From NCBI GenBank assembly GCA_946624065.1, contig CAMORT010000031.1, forward strand, positions 1-29,902: a DNA stretch of 29,902 bases, written 5' to 3'. The DNA is from F23-D06 sp002392325. Lineage in GTDB: Bacteria; Bacteroidota; Bacteroidia; Bacteroidales; WCHB1-69. Positions 16,902 through 23,948 of the stretch are shown here, in pieces; position 1 is the first letter of the stretch; the number at the start of each line of letters is the position of its first letter. The position numbers and the translations under genes were made by a program. The notes below the pieces were generated by a model that worked only from the letters and a program-made list of their open reading frames with translations, was not told the DNA's origin and did no database searches.

Positions 16902-16937
16902 AAAAAAAACGAATGGCAATCGCCATTCGTTTTTTTT
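16902..16937. terminator. Bidirectional intrinsic terminator between ppdK and the MutS-like gene
   Basis: The stem is cgaatggc / gccattcg with loop aatc, flanked by eight A on the left and eight T on the right. It serves ppdK (ending 16881) and the convergent MutS-like gene, whose stop codon overlaps the T run at 16936-16938. Confidence 0.93.
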
Positions 16938-18288
16938 ATTGTTTTAACAATTCCGCATCCACCCCAAACAATTTGGCGATGTTGAATGCCTCCATGGGCA
17001 CTTCGTCGGCGTCGGTCTCCACCAGCGAATAGTCCATGTAGTCGCTGATGTTGCCGATGGTGATGGCTTGTCCCTCTTTGAGTTGAAGTCCTTTCACGCG
17101 CAGGCGCCTGCAAGTGGTGTCAATGCCGCCATAGTGTGTTGTAACCAATGCGGTGATGTGCAGTTTTTCAGCCAACTGCAAGAAATTGCGGACCAGTATT
17201 TTTCCCTCCTCTGGATTTGTGGTACGGGCAAGTTCGTCCACCAGGGCGAGCACTTTCCGGCCCGCGCGTCCGGCCTTGACAATCTTGTCCACCGTGAGAA
17301 TCTCCACGGCGAATGACGAAAGTCCGCTTGTTTCCGACTGCTTGTCGCCAATACTGCTGATAATATCGTCCACAACAGTCATAACTGCTTCTTTTGCCGG
17401 AATATAGAATCCGAATTGTAGGAGATATTGAGCCAAGGAAACCGTTTTGAGTAGTACGGACTTCCCTGCCATGTTGGCACCCGTGATGAGCACGGCTTCG
17501 TTGGAGAATTGTATATCGATGGGTTGGAATGCTTTGCCACGCTCTTTGAGGGCTGCATCCACTTCTGGGTTGAAAAGTTGCATCAGGCGGGTTTCTTGAC
17601 CGATGATGGGCCGGCAGGCATTCCACTCAACGGCCAGTTTGGATTTCGCCAGCATCAGATCGAAATGGGCCAATGTGTCCAGGTTCTGGGCAATGGCTCT
17701 CCTGTATGGTTGCAGTTGGACGGTCAGTTGCGTGCGGATACGATCCTCCACTTTCTGTGCCTGAAAACGGTACTCTTCCGCTTCAGTCGCACTCTTGGCC
17801 TGGTCGATGCGCTCGCGCCAGGTGGCCAGTTCGTGGTCGTAGGCCGAGTAAATATAGAAGTGGGGGATATTTGTGTGCTCCGGATCCAGCATCGCCACCA
17901 CACTGTCCATATTCTCCAGCGGGAAAGCATTACATCCGATGGCGTTCAGATCATCCGATATCCTTCTGGTCAGGATGGCGGTTTTCTTTATCTCAAAAAG
18001 TTGTATATCATCTAAAGTGATGCCGTTTTCCAGAGCGGATAGGGTGGGGCGTATGTCGTTGATTTGGTGCAGGTTGTTTCGGATATGGGTGAGCTTGGTG
18101 CGACAGTTTTCGTCTCGAACCAACGATAGGGTCTTCTCCAAAAGGTCGAATTCCGCATTCAACGCATCCGCATCCGAGCAGAAATCCAGGTTCAGCAGGT
18201 AGTGCCGGCCCAGATTGGAGGTAAGTTGCAAGTGCTCATACACGAAATGCAGCGCGGCGTTTTGTTCGAAAGCGTTTTTAAAAAGCAT
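16936..18288 (-). CDS. MutS-family ATPase lacking mismatch-recognition domain
   Basis: At 450 residues it is about half the length of MutS. It has only the helical core/lever region (about 1-240) and the ATPase domain (about 250-450). The Walker A motif is TGANMAGKS with K276. The Walker B region is VLALVDELARTTNPEEG, where canonical MutS has DELGRGT, and a TTHYGG motif stands in for the usual THY(F/H)xL. Residues following include NISDYMDYSLVE and VPMEAFNIAKLFGV. No DNA-recognition domain with the Phe-X-Glu motif and no Smr nuclease is present, so a role in mismatch repair is doubtful. The ARTTNP pattern resembles KamC-type ATPases that reactivate B12-dependent aminomutases, but no aminomutase gene is in the window. 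The gene is last in a minus-strand cluster. Confidence 0.85.
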   Translation of the reverse strand: MLFKNAFEQNAALHFVYEHLQLTSNLGRHYLLNLDFCSDADALNAEFDLLEKTLSLVRDENCRTKLTHIRNNLHQINDIRPTLSALENGITLDDIQLFEIKKTAILTRRISDDLNAIGCNAFPLENMDSVVAMLDPEHTNIPHFYIYSAYDHELATWRERIDQAKSATEAEEYRFQAQKVEDRIRTQLTVQLQPYRRAIAQNLDTLAHFDLMLAKSKLAVEWNACRPIIGQETRLMQLFNPEVDAALKERGKAFQPIDIQFSNEAVLITGANMAGKSVLLKTVSLAQYLLQFGFYIPAKEAVMTVVDDIISSIGDKQSETSGLSSFAVEILTVDKIVKAGRAGRKVLALVDELARTTNPEEGKILVRNFLQLAEKLHITALVTTHYGGIDTTCRRLRVKGLQLKEGQAITIGNISDYMDYSLVETDADEVPMEAFNIAKLFGVDAELLKQ

Positions 18289-18321
18289 ATCCTAAAAGAA
18301 TCATTATAAAACCACGATTAA

Positions 18322-18441
18322 TCCCATCCCAAACCTCAAATTCCAAATCTCAAATCCCAAATCTCAAACCTCAAATCCCAAATCTCAAATCCCAAAATCT
18401 CACGTCCCACGTCTCAACTCTCACGTCTCATGTCTCACCTC
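18322..18441. repeat. Tandem 7-bp repeat array between the ABC permease and MutS-like genes
   Basis: On the plus strand the bases fall into 17 consecutive heptamers such as tcaaatc, ccaaatc, tcacgtc and ccacgtc (one unit has 8 bases). On the minus strand the consensus is GATTTGR, shifting to GACGTGR in the units nearest 18440. The array overlaps the stop codon of the permease gene (18440-18442). It accounts for most of the 151-bp gap 18289-18439, and I see no gene in that gap. Confidence 0.92.
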
Positions 18442-19750
18442 AAGCCTTCTTCAGCCATTTGAAAATCTCTTTCCAGCTGCTCTTTTTGCCGTACATCAGG
18501 ATGCCCATGCGATAGACTTTGGCGGCGAACCAGACGCAGAACACTAGGAACAGCAGGGCCAGTCCCATGGAGGTAAGCAACTGCCACAGCGGCACGCCGG
18601 CGGGCAGGCGCACCATCATGACGATGGGCGATGTCAAAGGTATCATGGAGAACCAGAACGCCAACTGTCCGTTAGGATTTGTGGAGATGGTGGGTATAAG
18701 GATGATGGCCAGCAGCAGCGGAATGGTGACCGGCATGGTGTATTGCTGCGAGTCGCTCTCATTGTCCACCACCGAGCCTGTGGCGGCATACAGGGTGGCG
18801 TAAATCAGGTAACCGACTACAAAGAAGAATAGGAAGCAAAGTATAATCTCCGTGAAGGAGATGGGGAAGTAGTTGTTGATCTGTTGGAAAATATTGACGC
18901 TTTGGGCCATGTCCGGTGCTCCGGCGGCCATTTCTGTGGCGGCTTCCGCCTGGAAAAGGTTGGGCGCCGCTAACTGCACGCATCCCAAAATGGCGAAGGT
19001 CAGCACGACCCAAATGGCGAACTGCGTAAGCCCCACCAAGGCAATGCCCACAATCTTGCCGATGAGCAGCTGGATGGGCTTCACAGAGGATATGAGCACC
19101 TCCACAATGCGGTTGGTCTTCTCCTCCAACACTCCGCGCAACACCTGGCTGGCGAAGAACAGAATGATGAAATAGATGAAGAAACCGCACATCATGCCGA
19201 TAACCTGGTTCATCTCCGCAATGTTCTCCCGCTCGTTGCCTTTGTCGTCCACTTGTATGGTGGTGACATCCACTTTGGTGAGTTCCTGCAACTTCTCGAA
19301 CTTGGCCGGTTCTATGTGCAGAGAATCCTGCAGCAGCCGGTCAAAGAAAATCTCGTTCATCTGGCTCTCCAGTCTGCCCTGCAATCCTGATGGCAGGTTT
19401 TTCTTGTAGTACAGGTTGGTTTTCAAACTCTGGCTGTTGCCGAGAATGTGGAACACACAATCGTATTTCTCATTGTCGAAGGCGTCCTGCTTGAGTTGGT
19501 TGATGTCGCCCGAGATGTAACTGAATGTGGTGTTCTCCGTGTTCTCAAAAGCGTTGATGAATATCTCAGTGTCATCCACCACCAGCACATTGGCGGTTTG
19601 CGTTCTCTCGCTGTGCATCACCAGCAGTACCGGCAGCACAATCACAGCGGCCATGAGTATGGGAAACAGGATGGTCAGGATGATGAAGGATTTCTTCTTG
19701 ACCCTCGTAGTGTATTCGCGGGCGATGATTAGGGATATGTTGCTACTCAT
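18440..19750 (-). CDS. ABC-2 type (NatB-like) transporter permease
   Basis: The 436-residue protein begins with a cytoplasmic stretch (IAREYTTRVKKKSF) typical of NatB/YhaP-like exporter permeases. A first membrane helix (about 23-46) is followed by a soluble extracytoplasmic domain (about 48-175). The remaining membrane helices lie between about 180 and 420, including VEVLISSVKPIQLLIGKIVG, a conserved cytoplasmic loop, and LLLAIILIPTIST. It ends with a short basic tail (KEIFKWLKKA). It overlaps the ATPase gene by 8 bp, so the two are translated together as an exporter. The substrate is unknown; family members move sodium, lipids, peptides or drugs. The stop codon lies in the heptamer array. 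Confidence 0.9.
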   Translation of the reverse strand: MSSNISLIIAREYTTRVKKKSFIILTILFPILMAAVIVLPVLLVMHSERTQTANVLVVDDTEIFINAFENTENTTFSYISGDINQLKQDAFDNEKYDCVFHILGNSQSLKTNLYYKKNLPSGLQGRLESQMNEIFFDRLLQDSLHIEPAKFEKLQELTKVDVTTIQVDDKGNERENIAEMNQVIGMMCGFFIYFIILFFASQVLRGVLEEKTNRIVEVLISSVKPIQLLIGKIVGIALVGLTQFAIWVVLTFAILGCVQLAAPNLFQAEAATEMAAGAPDMAQSVNIFQQINNYFPISFTEIILCFLFFFVVGYLIYATLYAATGSVVDNESDSQQYTMPVTIPLLLAIILIPTISTNPNGQLAFWFSMIPLTSPIVMMVRLPAGVPLWQLLTSMGLALLFLVFCVWFAAKVYRMGILMYGKKSSWKEIFKWLKKA

Positions 19751-20675
19751 GATTCTGCTGGTTAAAGGTTTGTACTTGTTCGATGAATATCTCGTTCATA
19801 GTCGGCAGTATTTCCTTGAAGGATATTAGGTTGCCGTGTTTCATGCAGGAGGATACCAAATCGTTGGATGACTTGCCCTCTGGCAGTTTCACCGAGTAGG
19901 AAACGCCATACGGCAGCGTCTGTTTCCCTAATAATACGAACTCGGTCCCCGAAGTGTTCTCCAGTTCGGGATTCTCGGCGGACAAGGTTATTTCAAAGAT
20001 GTTTTTCTTGAAACGGTTTTTCACATCTAAAATATTGCCGTTCAATATTTTGCGTGCTTTGTTGATGAGGGCGATCTCGTCGCAGATTTCCTCCACGGAA
20101 GCCATATTGTGTGTGGAGAGTATGATGGAGGTGCCCTCCTTTTTCAGTTGCAGGATCTCCTCTTTCAGCAGGTTGGAGTTGATGGGATCAAATCCGCTGA
20201 AGGGCTCGTCCAATATTAGGAAGGAAGGTTTGTGCAGGATGGTAGTGATGAATTGCAGTTTCTGCTGCATACCTTTGGAGAGTTCCTCCACGGGTTTGTT
20301 CCACCAGTCCAGAATGTCGTATTGTTGGAATTTCTCACGCAGGCGCTTGTAGGCCGTGTCGCGGTCCAAGCCCTTGAGGCGGGCCAGATACATGGCCTGC
20401 TCACCGGCCTTCATTTTCTTGTAAAGGCCTCGTTCTTCCGGCAAATAACCAATTTGGCGCACATCTTCCGCTTTGAGCGGCTGCCCTTTGAAGAACACTT
20501 GCCCCGAATCGGGATAGGTGATCTGGTTCAGGATGCGGATGAGCGTGGTCTTGCCAGCACCATTGGGACCTAAAAGCCCGAATATGATGCCTTCTGGCAC
20601 CGAGACAGACACATGGTCCAATGCCACATGCTTGTCAAAGGTTTTGGTAACATTTTCTACCTCAATGATATTCAT
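19743..20675 (-). CDS. ABC transporter ATP-binding protein (NatA-like)
   Basis: The 310-residue protein contains the ABC ATPase motifs in order: Walker A GPNGAGKT (about 36-43), a Q-loop near QIGYLPEERGL, the signature LSKGMQQK, Walker B LILDEPFSGFDP, and the H-loop in ILSTHNM. The C-terminal extension (about 215-310) is typical of NatA/YhaQ-like proteins. It powers the permease encoded directly downstream (8-bp overlap). Its start overlaps the stop of the DUF4290 gene as ATGA, showing translational coupling in the order DUF4290, ATPase, permease. Confidence 0.95.
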   Translation of the reverse strand: MNIIEVENVTKTFDKHVALDHVSVSVPEGIIFGLLGPNGAGKTTLIRILNQITYPDSGQVFFKGQPLKAEDVRQIGYLPEERGLYKKMKAGEQAMYLARLKGLDRDTAYKRLREKFQQYDILDWWNKPVEELSKGMQQKLQFITTILHKPSFLILDEPFSGFDPINSNLLKEEILQLKKEGTSIILSTHNMASVEEICDEIALINKARKILNGNILDVKNRFKKNIFEITLSAENPELENTSGTEFVLLGKQTLPYGVSYSVKLPEGKSSNDLVSSCMKHGNLISFKEILPTMNEIFIEQVQTFNQQNHE

Positions 20676-21340
20676 ATACTATTGGTGCTTTTCTTTTTTT
20701 TCTTTTTCTTCTTCTTTTTCTTCTTCTTGGTTGGGGTGACATAGAAGTCCGCATTGCTGTTGACGGTGTGCAACAAATCGTGTGTGGTGGCCAGGGTGAA
20801 ATCCTCGGGAAGTTTGAGTTTTCCTTCGGAAAGTTCCTCAATCTGTCGAGCTATCAAGACATCGTTTACAGAATCACGATTGTATGTCAAGTACATCATT
20901 TTCAGATGGTTGGCCAATGGGACGACCAGTATGTTCCGTACATTTTCAGGATAGGAAGCCACCAGTTTGATGATGTTTTCCATGTTGCGCCCATAAGTGC
21001 GAAATGTGATGTGATGTTTGTTGTAGTCGGGTTTCACCACCTCCTTGTCCTGAGTTTCCGCCACGGGCTTCGGGAACGGGCTGTCAATGTCTAACGAATA
21101 GTTGGACATAATGAACAGATGGTCCCATAACTTGTGCCAGTAGTCGATGGATTCCTGCTTGTTGATGGTGGTTGGGTCCTTCACTTGGTTGAGCTGGTCC
21201 ATAACGCGGACGATCGCATGGGCGGTTTCGTTCCGCTTGGTGCGGTCCTCGATTTTCATGGCGTCCTCAATCATTTTTTGGACATTGCGGCCATACTCTT
21301 TGATAACAAGTTTGTTTCGTTTGGTGTTGTATTCAATCAT
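20672..21340 (-). CDS. DUF4290 family protein with C-terminal polylysine tract
   Basis: The 222-residue protein matches the DUF4290 family, which is confined largely to Bacteroidota and has no known function. Recognisable segments are IEYNTKRNKLVIKEYGRNVQ at the start, YWHKLWDHLFIMSNY in the middle, and HHITFRTYGRNMENII, a second copy of the YGRN motif. It is all-helical with no signal peptide, so cytoplasmic. The C-terminus carries thirteen consecutive Lys codons (20690-20728), then STNSI. The purine-only tract runs almost to the overlap with the ABC ATPase start, so it could affect translation of the coupled gene. A good -7 promoter box precedes the gene. Confidence 0.88.
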   Translation of the reverse strand: MIEYNTKRNKLVIKEYGRNVQKMIEDAMKIEDRTKRNETAHAIVRVMDQLNQVKDPTTINKQESIDYWHKLWDHLFIMSNYSLDIDSPFPKPVAETQDKEVVKPDYNKHHITFRTYGRNMENIIKLVASYPENVRNILVVPLANHLKMMYLTYNRDSVNDVLIARQIEELSEGKLKLPEDFTLATTHDLLHTVNSNADFYVTPTKKKKKKKKKKKKKSTNSI

Positions 21341-21379
21341 ATATGAGAGATGGTTATTTCAGTTATTTCAAAGGGTGTG

Positions 21380-21387
21380 CAAAGATA
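21380..21387 (-). promoter_or_regulatory. Bacteroidetes -7 box for the DUF4290-ABC operon
   Basis: The minus-strand bases are TATCTTTG, 40 bp before the ATG at 21340, in the gap after the glycosyltransferase-like gene. A -33 element is not clear. Confidence 0.6.
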
Positions 21388-21406
21388 TTAAAAATTGCGA
21401 TATGGT

Positions 21407-23296
21407 CTATCTTCTGTGGGTGCGTTTGGCCGAAACGGGCAAAGTGGCCAGACTGTCAAGTCGGTCGCGTTCAGCGGTGAGAATGCTGTCGCGTATGGCC
21501 TGTTGCCGGGCTTTGTAGGCGTTACGGTACACCGCGACTAATGGTTTCGCCTCGACGCGGAGACTGTGGATCGGCTTCTGGGTGGGCCAGGTGCCATTCC
21601 GGAGTTGGGAGGCGGGAATATGATTGCAGAAATCAAGATAGTAGTCCCATGTGCTGTCAAGCTTGCTGTATGGCTTGTAAACCAGTTGTATCATGCCGGC
21701 ATCCTTTTGGAAGAAATAGGCGCAAGCCGGGTTCCCGTTTGTGGCCACCACCACCGAGGAGTCTTCCACATTGGCACTGATATGCTCCCTGTACAAGTAA
21801 TGCTTCAGCCACATGCATGCCGACTTGTTGGCATCGTCGTTGCAGTCCAACTCATATTTCGCGTAAGCGTTGTTGAGACCGCCGGAAATCTCGTTGAAAT
21901 AGACGGAGAAGACCGGCTTGTTGATGACGATGTGACGGATAGGCAGCAAGGAGAGCAATCCAATGATGCCCAGAATCACAAAGTTGGTGTATTTGTCGTT
22001 TACCGCCCGCAAGGTGCATTCAATACCGCTCACGGCAAGCAGCATGAATAGCGGATATATGAAATAGTAGATGGCCCACATGGTGTCAGGACAGATGTAG
22101 TTGAACTTCACCTTGTGGATGCAGAAGAAAAAGGAGTAAAGGAAGATGAAAATGGAATAAAATTTCAAGGATTTTACGGCTGTCTTGAAGAATAGGAAGA
22201 ACAGCAGGAATCCGATAAGGATAATGGTCGGAATGGTGATGAAAAGATAGGTGGCAAGATATCCTTTCGGGAAGTTGTCCGGGCCGATGACATGGCCTTT
22301 GAACAATTGGTTGCCCGCCAGCGGATAGTTGATTGTCAGCAACTCGAAAGCTTTGCGCGGAAGCACTAACGATTGTGTTAGATGCAGGGTGCAGAGGTAA
22401 TGCACGGCATATACCAGCAAAGAAAAACCACCCAGTACAAGCAACAGCAAACCGCATGCTTTCCAATATTCCACGGTGTGGATTTTCTTCAAGGGATTGT
22501 ACAGGAAGAAATTCAGCAAGGTGAAGATGATGAAGAAGTGAAGCAGAACAAATCCGGCATTGTAGGTGGACAGGGCTATCAGCATACCGATGAATATCTT
22601 CACACAACGGGAAATGCGGATGACAGGCAGTTCCCTGCAAAAATAGTACATCTGCGTGATGGTGAAGATGAAACCGAACGCGAATGTCACATCCACCATG
22701 TTGCTGAGCGAGTAGCCGAAAAACCGTGGCGATATGAACAGGAAGAACGCCGTGAAGAAGGCGGCCCGCCAGTTGAACGCCTTTAAAATCAGGATGGAAA
22801 GATAAAGAATGAGCAACCATCCGAAAAAGGCACTGAGCATGTGGCGGATGTTGAACATGTCCGCAATACGGAGCGTTTTGCAAATGGAATAGACAATGAG
22901 ATCGATGTATTGGGCCTGCGTGGAAGAAAAAGGGTGGTTTTTGTAGGCCTGCGTGTCCCCGGTATGATGGAAATAATTGTAAACCAGTTCGGAATAATGA
23001 TGCTGCTCAAGTTCTCGTGTGGATATGCCGACATTGCGGCTCATCATGAGCATGACAAACAACATGACCACCATCGATATTAACAGCAGGTACTTGTAAA
23101 CGTCATCGCCGGTTTTCAGGGAAAAGGAGAATAACTTCTTCTGGACAGAGTACTTGATGTCGCGCTGGTGCTTCTTCGAGAGCCGTATTTCCCAAATATC
23201 ATCGTCAAACAACTCTTGCGAATACGAAATCCGGTTGGCAACTTGCTTGATGATGTTCAAAAAACGCTCTACTATGCTCGGCTTCTCATCTTTCAT
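21407..23296 (-). CDS. Multi-spanning membrane protein, GT39-like glycosyltransferase candidate
   Basis: The 629-residue protein has a cytoplasmic N-terminal stretch (about 1-70). About ten to twelve membrane helices lie between residues 72 and 470, and a C-terminal soluble tail of about 150 residues is rich in charged residues. The layout resembles GT-C fold enzymes such as PMT/ArnT. An early loop has HHYSELVYNYF, in the place where such enzymes carry acidic catalytic residues, and a later segment reads SPRFFGYSLSNMVDVTFAFG. I cannot point to a decisive DxD-type motif, so the enzyme class is an inference from fold and context. Its start overlaps the WbqC gene end by 11 bp, and WbqC proteins are found in glycan clusters. 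The likely substrate is a lipid-linked sugar. Confidence 0.65.
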   Translation of the reverse strand: MKDEKPSIVERFLNIIKQVANRISYSQELFDDDIWEIRLSKKHQRDIKYSVQKKLFSFSLKTGDDVYKYLLLISMVVMLFVMLMMSRNVGISTRELEQHHYSELVYNYFHHTGDTQAYKNHPFSSTQAQYIDLIVYSICKTLRIADMFNIRHMLSAFFGWLLILYLSILILKAFNWRAAFFTAFFLFISPRFFGYSLSNMVDVTFAFGFIFTITQMYYFCRELPVIRISRCVKIFIGMLIALSTYNAGFVLLHFFIIFTLLNFFLYNPLKKIHTVEYWKACGLLLLVLGGFSLLVYAVHYLCTLHLTQSLVLPRKAFELLTINYPLAGNQLFKGHVIGPDNFPKGYLATYLFITIPTIILIGFLLFFLFFKTAVKSLKFYSIFIFLYSFFFCIHKVKFNYICPDTMWAIYYFIYPLFMLLAVSGIECTLRAVNDKYTNFVILGIIGLLSLLPIRHIVINKPVFSVYFNEISGGLNNAYAKYELDCNDDANKSACMWLKHYLYREHISANVEDSSVVVATNGNPACAYFFQKDAGMIQLVYKPYSKLDSTWDYYLDFCNHIPASQLRNGTWPTQKPIHSLRVEAKPLVAVYRNAYKARQQAIRDSILTAERDRLDSLATLPVSAKRTHRR

Positions 23297-23948
23297 TTTC
23301 AGGTGGGATTTGACGGAATGTTGGATATAAGGTTTGCAGATATTGTCCGGCTTCCGGACCCAGGTTGAATATCAGATCAATTACGGACAGGTTGGGGGTA
23401 AATCCAAAGCGGTCTTCAAAAACTTGATAGTAGGGTGATGTTAGGCGGAAGGGGTAGTCGGATTTGGCGGCTCGCTTAGGGTGGATGAGGGTGCGCAGGT
23501 CAGGGTCGGTCGTTTGGCAGTAGTCTGTCGTGAGTTGGATGTCCGTTCCTATGCGGAGCAGTTTCAAAATCGTACGGATAAGTCCCAAGTTGAATTCGAA
23601 GAGTGTGTCGTATTGCCGCTCGTAGAAAGGTTGCAGGGCATCCTTGTAGTAGAGGTAGAAGGGACTGCTGTTGTAGGCGGTCTCGATAGTGCGCCAATGG
23701 GTGCGTTGCCAGGGTGTGGTGTACTCGATACGAACATCCGTGATCAGGGTTTCGCGCTCATGGCGTATAACTGGAATGGAAAGTGTCTGCACGCCATTTC
23801 CTGACAAGATGCAGACACGATTCCGATAACTCTGTTTTTGATAGTGTTCCCTGCTTTCTATCCATGCCGTACCGCTCATCAGAAAAGCAACATATTCGAT
23901 GGGAGGCAGATAGGCGGTTGAGAGTAGGGGATAGGTGTTCAAAATCAA
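23286..23948 (-). CDS. WbqC-family protein
   Basis: The 220-residue protein fits the WbqC family, which occurs in O-antigen and other glycan clusters and whose reaction is unsettled. The diagnostic N-terminal pattern is LLSTAYLPPIEYVAFL, and further family-like segments include SYRNRVCILSGNGVQTLSIP and TYNSSP-like AYNSSPFYLYYKD. There is no ATG before residue 28. The frame opens with TTG at 23948, directly after the stop of the upstream protease in the same phase, so a TTG (23948 or 23942) start coupled to termination is likely. The end overlaps the next gene by 11 bp. Confidence 0.85.
   Translation of the reverse strand: MILNTYPLLSTAYLPPIEYVAFLMSGTAWIESREHYQKQSYRNRVCILSGNGVQTLSIPVIRHERETLITDVRIEYTTPWQRTHWRTIETAYNSSPFYLYYKDALQPFYERQYDTLFEFNLGLIRTILKLLRIGTDIQLTTDYCQTTDPDLRTLIHPKRAAKSDYPFRLTSPYYQVFEDRFGFTPNLSVIDLIFNLGPEAGQYLQTLYPTFRQIPPENER

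Noticed and set aside
14680..16926. A 748-codon open frame on the minus strand across ppdK
   Set aside because: It lies wholly opposite a clear, complete pyruvate phosphate dikinase and encodes a His-rich sequence with no recognisable domain. It is an artefact of codon bias in the real gene.
18322..18441. CRISPR array
   Set aside because: The units are 7 bp with no spacers and no cas genes are nearby, so this is a simple tandem repeat.
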